Positions 10,801 to 25,800 of a DNA stretch of 64,000 bases are shown piece by piece. A program made the translations under genes and the position numbers. Below the pieces are notes generated by a model, which saw only the letters and a program-made list of their open reading frames with translations, was not told the origin of the DNA and ran no database searches. Source of the stretch: Siphonodentalium dalli (Eukaryota; Mollusca; Scaphopoda; Gadilida; Siphonodentaliidae); assembly GCA_032622095.1 (NCBI GenBank), contig CP136065.1:62043094-62107093 (forward strand), given 5' to 3'. The first letter of the stretch is position 1, and each line of letters starts with the position of its first letter.

Positions 10801-13800
10801 AGTTAAAAATCTTTGTATTTAGGTTCAAATTTTTATTTCATTTCTATATCGAAGCATTCAGTAGAACAAAAGTTCAAAAACTAGATCGAGATTTCTGTTT
10901 CATTTTCAGATCTAGACATTCTAGGGCCCCCAAAATCAGATCAAGTCGGTACATTCTCAAGGTTTAATATATTCCGACGGTCACTAGACGGAACTCGTAG
11001 ACTCAGGCGGTGTATGTATGATGTCATTCTGAATAAATGCTAATATCGTAATTTTCACTTCACTCACTGAACGCATTGCACCTGCTTTGCACATTTAACT
11101 AACCACTAACATTGACCCGTTGTAAAATAACAATACACTACATTAAACTCTGCACTTAAAACACTTTATGCACTTACAGTAATGCTCTAAGTAATCAACT
11201 TCTTAACCACAGCAGAATTATGGGTAACTTTTCAGGATTTAGTCGGAAATATGGATTGTTGTCATTCATCGGAAAGCTCTTGCCGTGAGTTTTCCGATGA
11301 ATGGCAACAAGCCATATTTCCTGAAAAGTTACCCATAATTCTGCTGTGGTTAAGAAGTTGATTACTTAGATTGATTGATTGTTTATTTCAAAGTCGTCAA
11401 TTAAGGCGAAACATGCTATAACATATATACAATATTTACAATAGGTCACAAAAAACAATTGTTACACAATCATACATATATTAATATATAATATGATAAA
11501 TGTATAGATATATGGTAATATGTATTATAATATCTTATATATATTATATTATAATTTAATCCTTTATAATATCATTATCATAATATTTTGCCTGAAATAA
11601 TTATTCACGGATATAAATAATGCACATAATCACACGTTTTTCAATTTGGAATAATCGGCTCAGTCATATTTTAATTTTCTTGATGCCAATTTGATAAAAA
11701 TACTAACTTTTTTCAGTAATAATTGATTTTCCAAAGATAATAGTCTTTCGAATTTTTCTTTCGTAGGATTCTCCCAGTAATATTTCGGGATATAGTCTGC
11801 TCGAATTATCTGTAGTTCTTTGCAAATAATAATAAAATGGTATTCATCACCCGTGCCATCACCGCAAATATCACAGGTTTTGTCACCATTATCCACATAT
11901 TTAGATTTCCATCTTGTATATTCGACAGGCAGTTTTATATTTGCGGTTCTAAATTTTAGCAAAATGTTTGCTAAGTGAGCCGGTAAGGAACTTAGATAGC
12001 GACCCATGCCCAGCCTCGTTTTAATACTCATATAAAAACGTGCTCTAGATGAGTTTGCATTCTGCATTTCAGTAAATAGTTCTGTTGTGTGTCGCTCAAT
12101 AAGCTCTGATTTTATATTTCTAGTTTCAGCCTTTGTTAAACCTGACTGATTTGTCCATACTCTTTCTATGTTAAGTTCTTTCAGTGTTTTAGAAATAAAA
12201 AATAGCCATGGGCTATTGAAGGAGCCATCAGAGTTGTGATCCAATTCTTTAACAAGAATATATATATTTTTTGCAAGTTCTGAGCCATCGTGTGATAGTA
12301 GTTTCGACCAGTAAGATAGTGCTCTGCACTTTATCTCAATGGACAGAGGGTGTCTGCCAAATTCACTGTAAACCATATAATTTGGTGTACTTGTTTTCAG
12401 ATATCCTATAATTTTGCAGTATTTAAGATGAAGCGATTCAATAATTTTAGTTTTTTCGTGACACCAAATTTCACTCCCATATAATAGGATGGGTACTATC
12501 ATACAGTCAAATAGTTTTAACATAATATCGATTGGAAGCTTGAGAGATCTCACTTTGTTTAGTAATCCATACATTGCTCTTGTGCCAATTGTTATTAATT
12601 TTTTAAAATTTTGGCAAAATCTTCCATTGTAAAAAAAGGTTACTCCCAAATATACAAATTCTTTAACTGTCTCGAGTTCTTGACCTCGATATCTGAACGT
12701 TGGAATTGGCTTGGGTAACTTATTACTAAATATTATTACTTTAGTTTTTTTTGTATTCACTTGTAACTTCCAAGCATCTGCATAATTCAAACAGATATGT
12801 GAGTACCCATGCACTTTTCCTGTTGAGGTAACAACAGTACACAATTTCACGTCTGAAAGATACCGTAATAAATAAGTATCTGGGGGGCATAATTGCCAGT
12901 GGAGCATATGTTCAATGTGACATTATTGGGTTTATGGTTTAATTAAATTACAAAACTGGAAGTTCATAAAAAGTGAAAAATTTGGATTTACTTGATTTGT
13001 ATGTCTTGTCTCTTGACAATGATGTTATATTTTCTTCATGTAATAGTACTTGTTGACCGACACTTACTGTCCTCCGAGTCTGACATAATATTCTCTGCAT
13101 TGCCCTTGTCTACCTCGCTGACAGAATGCTTCTATTAAGTAAGCTGAAATTAAATTAACCTCGAACCATAATAAAATTGTGTCATCTGCAGACAAATATA
13201 TTCTCTCCTCCTTGATTAACCCTTTCATGACGGGAGCTGTGCTGGTGCAGCATTAAAGATCCTGTGCCAGTGTATTCTCTTATATATATACGAGTCTCCC
13301 ATAGGGAGCATTGAATATATAAGAGAATGCTCTGGCTTACAAGGACAAGGTAAATATTGTTAGGCCAATGTATTCTCTTATATATGTGAGGCTCCCTACA
13401 GGAAACTTGCATATATAAGAGACTGCATTGGCACATGGTTTTCGCAAAATTTCATGAATTTCCAGTCATGGAAGGGTTAATTAAACAATAGCATTGTTCC
13501 ATGAATTTTCATCTTGCCCAGCTTACAATCATTTATGAAAAAAAATATTTGTTGGGGTTTTCATATGAACTCCTTCACACTAATTGATGCTTACCTGACT
13601 TGTTCAAGAGTCACAATGTAGGACTCACCAAATTTCATTTCAATTAAGAGATTTCCTGAATCGGCTGCATCAGAAATAAACCAGAAAAAAACGTGTTTAG
13701 ATTATCATCGATATCACCCAGAAGGGGATATAGAAGAATATACCTTCACACTAGCTCTCGCGTGCCAATGCGTTACCAGAATATTTCAAGTTAATGTTTA

Positions 13801-16800
13801 TTTCCAGGCTTCTCAGAATCATAACGTTGCAAATAAAATGAACCTCAATGCAAATCCAAAGCTTTTCAAACGTATTCGGGTCATTGACAGCGACAGCGAT
13901 TGAATTTATTGAAATGTGTTTACAATTTCAAGCCGGTGTTTCCTGGTGTACTGTTTCTGGTTTAATTTCTCATTCTAAGTTTGTGTTGAAGAAGGACAAA
14001 GTGAAAGAACCCATTGTGATATTCTAATTTATATTATATTCACTGATATTATTACAGTTATAATTAAAATCTATTTTTATGTTGAAGTTCAACATTTTAT
14101 GTGGTGAAATAAAGGGCAGAATATGGGAACTATATTTTTATATTCTGCAGATGGTGAAGTAACATTGCGTGAACAGGCAGCGAATAGCTGATGGCTTCAA
14201 AAATTATGCGGTATCGTGACCGAGACAAATGTTTATTTTAACTTGCGGCAAGCCGCTCGCGAAAAAATAAACATTTGTCTCGCTCACTCATGACATATTT
14301 TTTGGTATCCACTCAAAAACAAAAAATCCTCTATTTATTTTGCCTTTATAGACAAAAAATACCAAATCTTCAGTTTTAACTGTAATTTAATCACAAAAAT
14401 GCTATTTGTTGTAATTGTCATCCAACAGAGATACACTGTCTTCAATTTAAAAGTCTCTATTATGTCATATATCAGATGGGACTGACTATATAACAGTTCT
14501 ATAGTCTCTATCATGTCATACGGTGACATTAGTCATTAGTCTCTATCATGTCATTAGTCTCTTATCATGTCATTAGTCTCTATTATGTCATATATCAGAT
14601 GGGACTGACTATATAAGAGTTCATTAGTCTCTATCATGTCATACAGTGACATTAGTCATTAGTCACTATCATGTCATTAGTCTCTATCATGTCATATATC
14701 AGATGGGACTGACTATATAACCATTTATTAGTCTCTATCATGTCATACGGTGACATTAGTCATTAGTCTCTATCAGTTCATACGGTGACATTAGTCATTA
14801 GTCTCTATCATGTCATTAGTCTCTATCATGTCATTAGTCTCTATCATGTCATATATCAGATGGGACTGACTATATAACCATTTATTAGTCTCTATCATGT
14901 CATACGGTGATATTAGTCATTAGTCTCTATCAGTTCATACGGTGACATTAGTCATTAGTTTCTATCAGTTCATACGGTGACATTAGGCCAAAGCGAAAAA
15001 TAGGCATGTTTCCACTCCCCCGCCCGCCCCACCTCAAAACCCCCCGACGAAACTCACTTTATTTATTTTCCAAATCCCGAAAAATAAAATACGATGTATT
15101 TACTATTTCCACGTGAATTAATACTACACTATTTATATTGTTATATATAGACCTCTCACATAAACAAGCATACTAAAATTGTCTCCTTATTTGGTTATTA
15201 AATCGACCCACTGACAATAAAATTCCGTGTTGTGACCGATATAGCAACAGATTGTAAACAAAAACAAACGCGCACGTGGTTTTCAGACACACTGTAAAAT
15301 GAAGCTCCATGGCGGCATTAGGGTGATGAGTTTATGACCGCATTATTAATGTACGTCAACTAACGACATGCCCAAATATACCGGCAAAATAATGCTACAC
15401 AATATTTACGCGAACGCAATCGCAAAGAATACATCTGTCCCAAAACTTCCAACGGTGTCTGAAAAGAACGGACTGTAACAACCGGATGATATAGGCCTAC
15501 GGTAATTTACCGAACGGAAGCCGGAGTGTATATTTACCGGAAGATCTAAAACAATTTTGCCAACATCCGGGAAATAGTGTCAACATGTCGTCCCAAACAA
15601 GTGCCAGCAGCGTGTTGGCACTTAAGTTTTTTAAATGCATACACATGGCGTAAGGCAGAAACAAAATGACAAAGGTTCCCCACTGCAACACCTTTTTTCA
15701 AGTCTATGAAAAGAATCACCCCAAAGGCCTTGACGCCCAATTATGTGGAAAGTTATTCTACACTGTTGTAAATATTGAAACTAGTTGTTTTATTGAATAT
15801 TATTATTAATGAACATATGTACAATTTGCACATGTAGATTAAATACAAGGCACTGAAATTCAGTACATACATTGTTAGCCTTCACAATAAGTTCATAAAT
15901 GACATAATTATTAGAAAGATAGCACAAATATGATATTTGAATTTCCCCGCGAAAAAATAAAGTGAAAAAAAATAATAAAGTGAAAAGCCACCCCCCCCCC
16001 CCCCCCCCGCCCCTGTTTTTTTTATGGATGGGAGTGGAAACACACCTATTTTTCGCTTTGGCCTTAGTCATTAGTCTCTATCAGTTCATACGGTGACATT
16101 AGTCTCTATCAGTTCATACGGTGACATTAGTCATTAGTCTCTATCAGTTCATACGGTGACATTAGTCATCAGTCTCTATCAGTTCATACGGTGTCATTAG
16201 TCTTTATCAGTTCATACGGTGACATTAGTCATTAGTCTTTATCAGTTCATACGGTGACATTAGTCATTAGTCTCTATCAGTTCATACGGTGACATTAGTC
16301 ATTAGTCTCTATCAGTTCATACGGTGACATTAGTCATTAGTCTCTATCAGTTCATACGGTGACATTAGTCATTAGTCTTTATCAGTTCATACAGTGACAT
16401 TAGTCATTAGTCTCTATCAGTTCATACGGTGACATTAGTCATTAGTCTCTATTATGTCATATATCAGATGGGACTGACTATATAACAGTTCATTAGTCTA
16501 TATCATGTCATACGGTGACATTAGTCATTAGTCTCTATCATGTCATTAGTCTCTATCATGTCATACGGTGACAAACATCCACCTCATGCACAGTAGGCAA
16601 ACATGTATACTGTGCATGAGCATATATCAATCTCACAAACTCTACAAACGCTCTTCAGCGGAATCATGGCATTTAAAAGTGGGTTGTAGGAGAGGGCCGA
16701 CGGCCCTTTCAAATCTTCCCGGGTATCATCCCAAACTCCAAACCTATATCATGTCATACATCAGATGGGACTGAGTATATAACCATTTAACTGTTCCATG

Positions 16801-19800
16801 ATGGGAGTTTCCTGAAATTTTGCAAAACTGTGCCAATGCATTCTCTTATATATGTGAGTCTCCCATAGGAAGCCTCATATATAAGAGAATACATTTGCCT
16901 GACAATATTTACCTTGACTTTGTTAGTCAGTGAATTCTTTTTAAATATGCGAGGCTCCTTATGGGAGACTCGCCTTTGTAAGAAAATGCACTGGCACAGG
17001 GTCTTTAATGCTGCAGCAGCGCAGCTCCCATCATGAAAGGGTTAATTGTCAAACATTCCTTATTTCTGCAATCTGTTAACGCATTAAATTCCTTGCCTGA
17101 CTAAAGTCATTCTAATCAGTGAGCTTAAATTTTTTTACCCATCAACTGACTGAATTACATGTCTTCCACAGAGATATTTTATTCCACCCCTCCCTTTGTC
17201 TTATTTGACATAATCCACTTAGTATTCACAGTTAAGATCAGTCACCTTCCTTGTAATTAGAGGTTTATATCATCGGATTTGTACTTTAAAAATATGTACA
17301 ATTTTGTATAGGCCTCAAAATATGGTGCTGGAAATTTGCAGAATGAGTTCCCCAGAGGGTGAATTTAGTGATGCTATGTACCTCGCAAAGTGGGCTAGCA
17401 TCCCCAAATGCAACCTCTAGTGACCTCATTCTGCATTGCCTCATCCGCTATGGGAGACCTAGACTCAGATGGTGAATATTGTGATGTGCCCCCGTTGGGC
17501 ACCTCGACTATGTATATGTGTTGTCTGCCAATTTGGGGATATAGAGAAACTCAAAACTCAAAACGAATCTTGTGAAGTAGTTTTTATCTTCTGCAAATTA
17601 GAGGATATAGAAACTGAACAGAAGGGAGAAAGTAACTAAAACAATGTTAATTTGATACTTTAGATATTTGAGGCCTGAGCAGAATGAGGTCCACAGAGGG
17701 TGAATTTGGTGATGCTAGCCAACCATACAGGATAGAGTCACTAAAATCACCCTCTGGGGACCTCATTCTGAAAATGACAACACAAACTATTTCCAGACTT
17801 GCTTCTTAATCCTCTGACAATCATGAAACTGTAAACACCTTTTAACCCTTTCATAACTGGAGCTTCCTGAAATCCCGGAAAACCCTATGCCAATGCATTC
17901 TCATATATATGCAAGTCTCCCATAGGCTACCTCACATATTTAAGAGAATTCATTGGCCTAACAACTAACAATATATACCTTCGACTTGTAAGCCAGTGCA
18001 TTCTCTTATATATGCGAGGCTCCCTATGGCAGACTGGCATATATATGAGAATGCATTGGCACATGATCTTTAATGCTGCACCAGCGCAGCTCCCATTATG
18101 AAAGAGTTATTACCAATGATATATGCATTATTTCTTCTTGATAATTGCTTGGTTATACCCAGATCTGCCAATACATATTATAATTGCCACACAGATATTC
18201 ATTGAAAAGTCTGAAATACTTGATGACAACTGCAATCCACAAATGTCAACAGATTGTAAATGCAAAAAATTCTCATCATTTTTCCGGGCATGGTCCTCAG
18301 CTGAGATGTCGACAAATTGGTTGCTTTATGAGATTGGTAGCATATTATGATTCGAGATCTTATTTCACTTGACATTTTCCTTGATTCCGGATACGATGAT
18401 TAGGTTGCATCATCGTTAATGGATCTGACTGACTCGGCTTCTTAATCTTTAGTTAGTATTCCATCATCTTGCTAAATATTGACCCCATCTCATTCCTGCA
18501 GAAAGGAATATTTTATTGAGATTTTATGAGTTGAGGAGTGTTTGCGACAAATATCTTGCGTTATGCGTCAGCCAGGGTTGGGGTAATCGTAATCATGCTG
18601 TCAGCATGTTTTTGCCATTCTATAAAACCATGTCTGTCGTCCAAGCCTTGAAATTGTGTGTCTGCCATTTGCAGATTGAGGTCTCCAGAAGGTGAATTTA
18701 GTGACACGATGGCAAGCATAACCAAATATACCCTCTGGGGACCTCATTCTGCTGAGGCCTCAACTGCTACGGGAGACCTAGGATCAGATTGAAATTCCCC
18801 CAGTTGAAGATGGTGATGTTCGCCCATTAGTCACCTCGATTATGCATTTTATCTCCTGCAAGTTAGGGGATATAGAAACTGAACAGAAGCGAAAAAGTAA
18901 CTAAAAACCATGTTAATTTGAGACTATAGATACTTTCAAGAATATGAAGCCTAAGCAGATTGAGGTCCATAGAGGGTGAATTTAGTTATGCTACCCAGCT
19001 GTGCGGTGTAGCATCACTAAATTCACCCTCTGGGGACCTCATTCTGCAAATGACAGACACACTATTTCAAGACTTGCTGTCATCCATGCAGAATATAATT
19101 CCAGCAAATGAGTTGAGGCGTCAACAGTTTCGATGAATCTGTGTGCATCGGCATGTTGCATTTAAATTAGGGGATACCTCTATTAAGGGTGTTTAGACGG
19201 CTGCGAGGTGTCTGTTACAGGGACCTGCCTAGAGGATTCAAATTGGGAGAAGTCACTTCTCCCTGTTTTGTTATTACTGAGAAGTGGACTGTTATAAGGG
19301 AGAAGTAACAATGGACGAAGTTCAATTTATACCCCATCACCCTTCTGTGGTCAAATAAGTATTATGCAACACAGGAGCCCATTTACATATCCATTATAGT
19401 GAGTAAGAACACCATTATAGTCAGACAATTTTCTTTAAATATGCTTTTGGGACACTTCTCCTTGGGATAAAAATACAGAGATTTGGCACATTTTATGGAG
19501 AAAATGTCTCTCAAGTTGCCCTCTAGGCTTGTCCCGGGCATTATAAGGCACATCCAATAAACAGATACTATATTCCCCAATGCATATATATGGCAAATAA
19601 ACACGTATATCATGATGTTTCTTGTTCTCAGTCTATCAAAGATGGCAACTTAGTCTGCAAAGCGAATGAAATTTGACTTGTATTTATAAGAATAAAGATT
19701 TATGTGCTGGGATTTTCTAGATTTAGCATTATAGAATAACTTTTATAACAGATAGATTATTTGCAATATCGGCTACTATCGGAAGCTCTGTTTTATAATG

Positions 19801-22800
19801 CAACGCAACCATGTAAACGGTTTAACGCAGACAATGGATCATGTTATCGCAACAAACCAATGTAGCACAATCGCCTGAATGCTACATCAATCCTTCCAGG
19901 ACTGGAGCTTCCTGAAATTATGCGTAACCCTATGCCAATGGATTCTCTTATATATGCGAGTCTACCAGTGGGAGCCTCTAATATATAAGAGAATACATTA
20001 GCCTAACAATATTTAACATGACTTTTTAAGCCAGTGCATTGTCTTATATATGTGAGTATTCCTATGGAAGAGAATGCACTGGCACAGGATCTTTAATGAT
20101 GCATGGCCTTGACATTTTACTTTTAATTTTAGCTTCCAAGAAGAAGGGTAGCAGTGATAACATTCAAAGTGTTTCTCCAGGAAAATCCGAGAGAAAAAAG
20201 ATGGCAAAAATCGTCTACGATGTCAACTGTGAGTAACTATCATATTCCATGAAAATTTTAGTTATGATGTTCAGATAATAAGTTTAACCCTTTCCATACT
20301 AAACATCATTGATGAGCAGTTATCCCATAGGAAATGTTCAGATAATATGTTTAACCCTTTATAGTCTAAAGTATCCTCGATGAGTAGTTATCCCACAGGA
20401 AAAATATTCAGATAAAAAGTTTAACCCTTTCTATACTAAATCATCATTGACGAGTAGTTATCCTATAGGAAATGTTCAGATAATAAGTTTAACCTTTTCG
20501 ATACTAAAGCATCATTGATGAGTAGTTATCCCATAGGAAATGTTCAGATAATAAGTTTAACCCTTTCTATAATAAAGCATCATTGATGAGTAGTTATCCC
20601 ATAGGAAATGTTCAGATAATAAGTTAAACTCTTTCTATACTAAATCATCATTGACGAGTAGTTATCCTATAGGAAATGTTCAGATAATATGTTTAACCCT
20701 TTCTATTCTAAAGCATCCTTGATGAGTAGTTATCCCATAGGAAATATTCAGATAATAAGTTAACCCTTTCTATACTAAATCATCATTGACGAGTAGTTAT
20801 CCTACAGGAAATGTTCAGATAATAAGTTAAACTCTTTCTATACTAAATCATCATTGACGAGTAGTTATCCTATAGGAAATGTTCAGATAATAAGTTTAAC
20901 CTTTTCCATACAAAAGCATCATTGATGAGTAGTTATCCCATAGGAAATGTTCAGATAATAAGTTTAACCCTTTCTATAATAAAGCATCATTGATGAGTAG
21001 TTATCCCATAGGAAATATTCAGATAATAAGTTTAACACTTTCTATACTAAATCATCATTGACAAGTAGTTATCCTATAGGAAATGTTCAGATAATAAGTT
21101 TAACCCTTTCTGTACTAAAGCATCATTGATGAGTAGTTATCCCATAGGAAATGTTCAGATAATAAGTTTAACCCTTTCTATAATAAAGCATCATTGATGA
21201 GTAGTTATCCCATATGAAATGTTCAGATAATATGTTTAACCCTTTCTATTCTAAAGTATCCTTGATGAGTAGTTATCCCATAGGAAATATTCAGATAATA
21301 AGTTTAACCCTTTATATAATACTAAATCATCATTGACAAGTAGTTATCCTATAGGAAATGTTCAGATAATAAGTTTAACCCTTTCTGTACTAAAGCATCA
21401 TTGATGAGTAGTTATCCCATAGGAAATGTTCAGATAATAAGTTTAACCCTTTCTATAATAAAGCATCATTGATGAGTAGTTGTCCCATATGAAATGTTCA
21501 GATAATATGTTTAACCCTTTCTATTCTAAAGCATCCTTGATGAGTAGTTATCCCATAGGAAATATTCAGATAATAAGTTTAACCCTTTATGTAATACTAA
21601 ATCATCATTGACGAGTAGTTATCCTATAGGAAATTTTCAGATAATAAGTTTAACTCTTTCTATACTAAAGCATCATTGATGAGCAGTTATCCCGTAGGAA
21701 ATGTTCAGATAATAAGTTTAACTCTTTCTATACTAAATCTTCATTGATGAGTAGTTATCCTATAGGAAATGTTCAGATAATAAGTTTAACCATTTCCGTA
21801 CTAAAGCATCATTGATGAGTATAGTTATCCCATAGGAAATGTTCAGATAATAAGTTTAACCTTTTCCATACTAAAGCATCCTTGATGAGCAATTATCCCA
21901 TAGGAAATGTTCAGATAATAAGTTAAACTCTTTCTATACTAAATCATCATTGACGAGTAGTTATCCTATAGGAAATGTTCAGATAATACGTTTAACCCTT
22001 TCTATTCTAAAGCATCCTTGATGAGTAGTTATCCCATAGGAAATATTCAGATAATAAGTTTAACCCTTTCTGTACTAAAGCATCATTGATGAGTAGTTAT
22101 CCTATAGGAAATTTTCAGATAATAAGTTTAACTCTTTCTATACTAAAGCATCATTGATGAGCAGTTATCCCGTAGGAAATGTTCAGATAATAAGTTTAAC
22201 TCTTTCTATACTAAATCTTCATTGATGAGTAGTTATCCTATAGGAAATGTTCAGATAATAAGTTTAACCATTTCCGTACTAAAGCATCATTGATGAGTAT
22301 AGTTATCCCATAGGAAATGTTCAGATAATAAGTTTAACCTTTTCCATACTAAAGCATCCTTGATGAGCAATTATCCCATAGGAAATGTTCAGATAATAAG
22401 TTAAACTCTTTCTATACTAAATCATCATTGACGAGTAGTTATCCTATAGGAAATGTTCAGATAATACGTTTAACCCTTTCTATTCTAAAGCATCCTTGAT
22501 GAGTAGTTATCCCATAGGAAATATTCAGATAATAAGTTTAACCCTTTCTGTACTAAAGCATCATTGATGAGTAGTTATCCTATAGGAAATTTTCAGATAA
22601 TAAGTTTAACTCTTTCTATACTAAAGCATCATTGATGAGCAGTTATCCCGTAGGAAATGTTCAGATAATAAGTTTAACTCTTTCTATACTAAATCTTCAT
22701 TGATGAGTAGTTATCCTATAGGAAATGTTCAGATAATAAGTTTAACCATTTCCGTACTAAAGCATCATTGATGAGTATAGTTATCCCATAGGAAATGTTC

Positions 22801-25800
22801 AGATAATAAGTTTAACCTTTTCCATACTAAAGCATCCTTGATGAGCAATTATCCCATAGGAAATGTTCAGATAATAAGTTAAACTCTTTCTATACTAAAT
22901 CATCATTGACGAGTAGTTATCCTATAGGAAATGTTCAGATAATACGTTTAACCCTTTCTATTCTAAAGCATCCTTGATGAGTAGTTATCCCATAGGAAAT
23001 ATTCAGATAATAAGTTTAACCGTTTCTATACTAAATCATCATTGACGAGTAGTTATCCTATAGGAAATGTTCAGATAATAAGTTTAACTCTTTCTATACT
23101 AAAGCATCATTGATGAGCAGTTATCCCGTAGGAACTGTTCAGATAATAAGTTTAACTCTTTCTATACTAAAGCATCATAGATGAGTAGTTATCCTATAGG
23201 AAATGTTCAGATAATAAGTTTAACCCTTTCCGTACTAAAGCATCATTGATGAGTAGTTATCCCATAGGAAATGTTCAGATAATAAGTTTAACCTTTTCCA
23301 TACTAAAGCTTCATAGGAAATGTTCAGATAATAAATTTAACCCTTTATATACTAAATCATCATTGACGAGTAGTTATCCTATAGGAAATGTTCAGATAAT
23401 AAGTTTAACCGTTTCCATACTAAAGTATCATTGATGAGTAGTTATCCCATAGAAAATATTCAGATAATTAGTTTAACCCTTTCTATTCTAAAGCATCAAT
23501 TGATGAGTAGTTATCCTATAGGAAATGTTCAGATAATAAGTTTAACCCTTTCTATTCTAAGGCGTCATTGATGAGTAGTATCCCATAGGAAATGTTCATA
23601 CCATGGGTCGTTTGTTGGACTTATTAATCTAAACATTTCCCTCAATAAATGGGGCTCCTCAGCACTTTATTTATCTGTCGTCTGCTTTTATCACCTTAAT
23701 TAATACCCCTCCAAATCAATAATAGACAAATTACAGACACACTATTTCCAGGCTTGCTTATTAACCCTGACAATCATGAATTTCTAAACCCCTTTTAACA
23801 ATGATACAGTAATGCCCTAAATAATTGACTCCTTAACCACAGCAGAATTATGGGTAACTTTCGGAAATATGGCTTGTTGCTCTCAGTGAGAGCTTTCCAA
23901 TGAATGGCAACAAGCCATATTTCCGACTAAATCCTGAAAAATTACCCATAATTCTGCTATGGTTAAGGAGTCTATTATCTAGGGCATTACTGTATAGATC
24001 TGCCGATACATGTTATAATTACCACACAAATATTCATTGACTGCACTCCACAAATTGTTTTTCGCACTTCTTGATTTCTAAGAATGCCTGCACTGTCTCA
24101 AATGTTAACAGATTGTAAATGCAAAAAAAATCTCATCATTTTTCCAGGCATGGTCCTCAGCTGAGATATTGACAATCGGTTGCTTTGTAAGATTGGTAGC
24201 ATATTATGATTCGAGATCTCATTTCACTTGACATTTTCCTCGATTCCGGATGCGATTATTAGGTTGCATCATCGTTAATGGCTCTGACTGACTCGGCTTC
24301 TTAATCTTTAGTATTCCATTTTCTTGTTAAATATTGCCCTTGTCTGTCATTCAAGCCTTGAAATAGTGTGTCTGTCATTTGCAGAATGAGGTTCTCATTC
24401 CGATGTACACTTTTTAACTGACTGGGAGTATAATATACATTTCGAAAGGGCTAAAAACATATTTTGTACTCATTTCAGTGATTCAAACTGATAAGTGAGC
24501 AAGTCCTGAGTTTATGTGTCTGTCATTTGCAGAAAGAGGTCCCTAGAGTGTGAATTTAGTGACTTTATCCCGCATAGCGTGCTAAGATCACCAAATTCAC
24601 CCTCTGGGGACCTCATTCTGCATGGCCTCATCTGCTATGGGAGACATATAGACTCAGATTGAAGTTCTCAAATGGTGAATATTGTGTGGGAACCTCATTC
24701 TGCAAATGACAGGCACCTTATTCTCAGGCCTGTGCTGCGGGTAGTAAACTGGTCTGCGGGCGTCAGTAAACCGCACCTCTGCACTGCGGGTAGTAAACCG
24801 GCCTGCAGGCTTCAGTAAACCGCACCTCTGCACTGCGGGTAGTAAACCGGCCTGCGGGCGTCAGTAAACCGCACCTCTGCACTGCGGGTAGTAAACCGGC
24901 CTGCAGGCTTCAGTAAATTGCACCTCTGCACTGCGGGTAGTAAACTGGTCTGCGGGCGTCAGTAAACCGCACCTCTGCACTGCGGGTAGTAAACTGGTCT
25001 GCGGGCGTCAGTAAACCGCACCTCTGCACTGCGGGTAGTAAACTGGCCTGCAGGCGTCAGTAAACCGCACCTCTGCACTGCGGGTAGTAAACTGGTCTGC
25101 GGGCGTCAGTAAACCGCACCTCTGCACTGCGGGTAGTAAACCGGCCTGCGGGCGTCAGTAAACCGCACCTCTGCACTGCGGGTAGTAAACTGGCATGCAG
25201 GCGTCAGTAAACCGCACCTCTGCACTGCGGGTAGTAAACTGGTCTGCGGGCGTCAGTAAACCGCACCTCTGCACTGCGGGTAGTAAACTGGTATGCGGGC
25301 GTCAGTAAACTGCACCTCTGCACTGCGGGTAGTAAACTGGCCTGCGGGCGTTAGTAAACCGCACCTCTGCACTGCGGGTAGTAAACTGGTCTGCGGGCTT
25401 AAGTAAACCGCACCTCTGCACTGCGGGTAGTAAACTGGCCTGCGGGCTTAAGTAAACCGCACCTTTTCACTGCGGGTAGTAAACTGGCCTGCGGCGTTAA
25501 GTAAACCGAACCTCTGCACTGCGGGTAGTAAACTGGCCTGCGGGCATTAGTAAACCGCACATCGGGCAATATATTACAATTACATTTTGCCATACAAGGG
25601 CTATAGTCTAATTAGTTCAAAGTAGTCAATTTAGAGGTTATACCAACCAATGGAAGACGTATGCAGTACGTCTATGATAGGCAATGCTTATTTATGCTTT
25701 GAAAGTAGTTCAGAGAAAATTGAGATATGAGTTCTCGAGAAAAACACAATCTTAGTTGAGCGCATTTAGAATTTTGGGGTAAATTTTAGTTTCATTCAGA

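Noticed and set aside
11660-12907. Annotating the 415-codon minus frame as a functional gene
   Set aside because: It is only the C-terminal part of a LINE reverse transcriptase; the first 40 codons look unrelated.
15497-15740. Overlapping minus-strand frames inside the Harbinger-like element
   Set aside because: Short, mutually overlapping, no DDE or Myb motif; the plus frame MSSQTSASSVLALKFFKC is also too short to support.
20262-25565. Resemblance of regularly spaced repeats to a CRISPR array
   Set aside because: Units are contiguous without unique spacers, in an intron of an animal gene.
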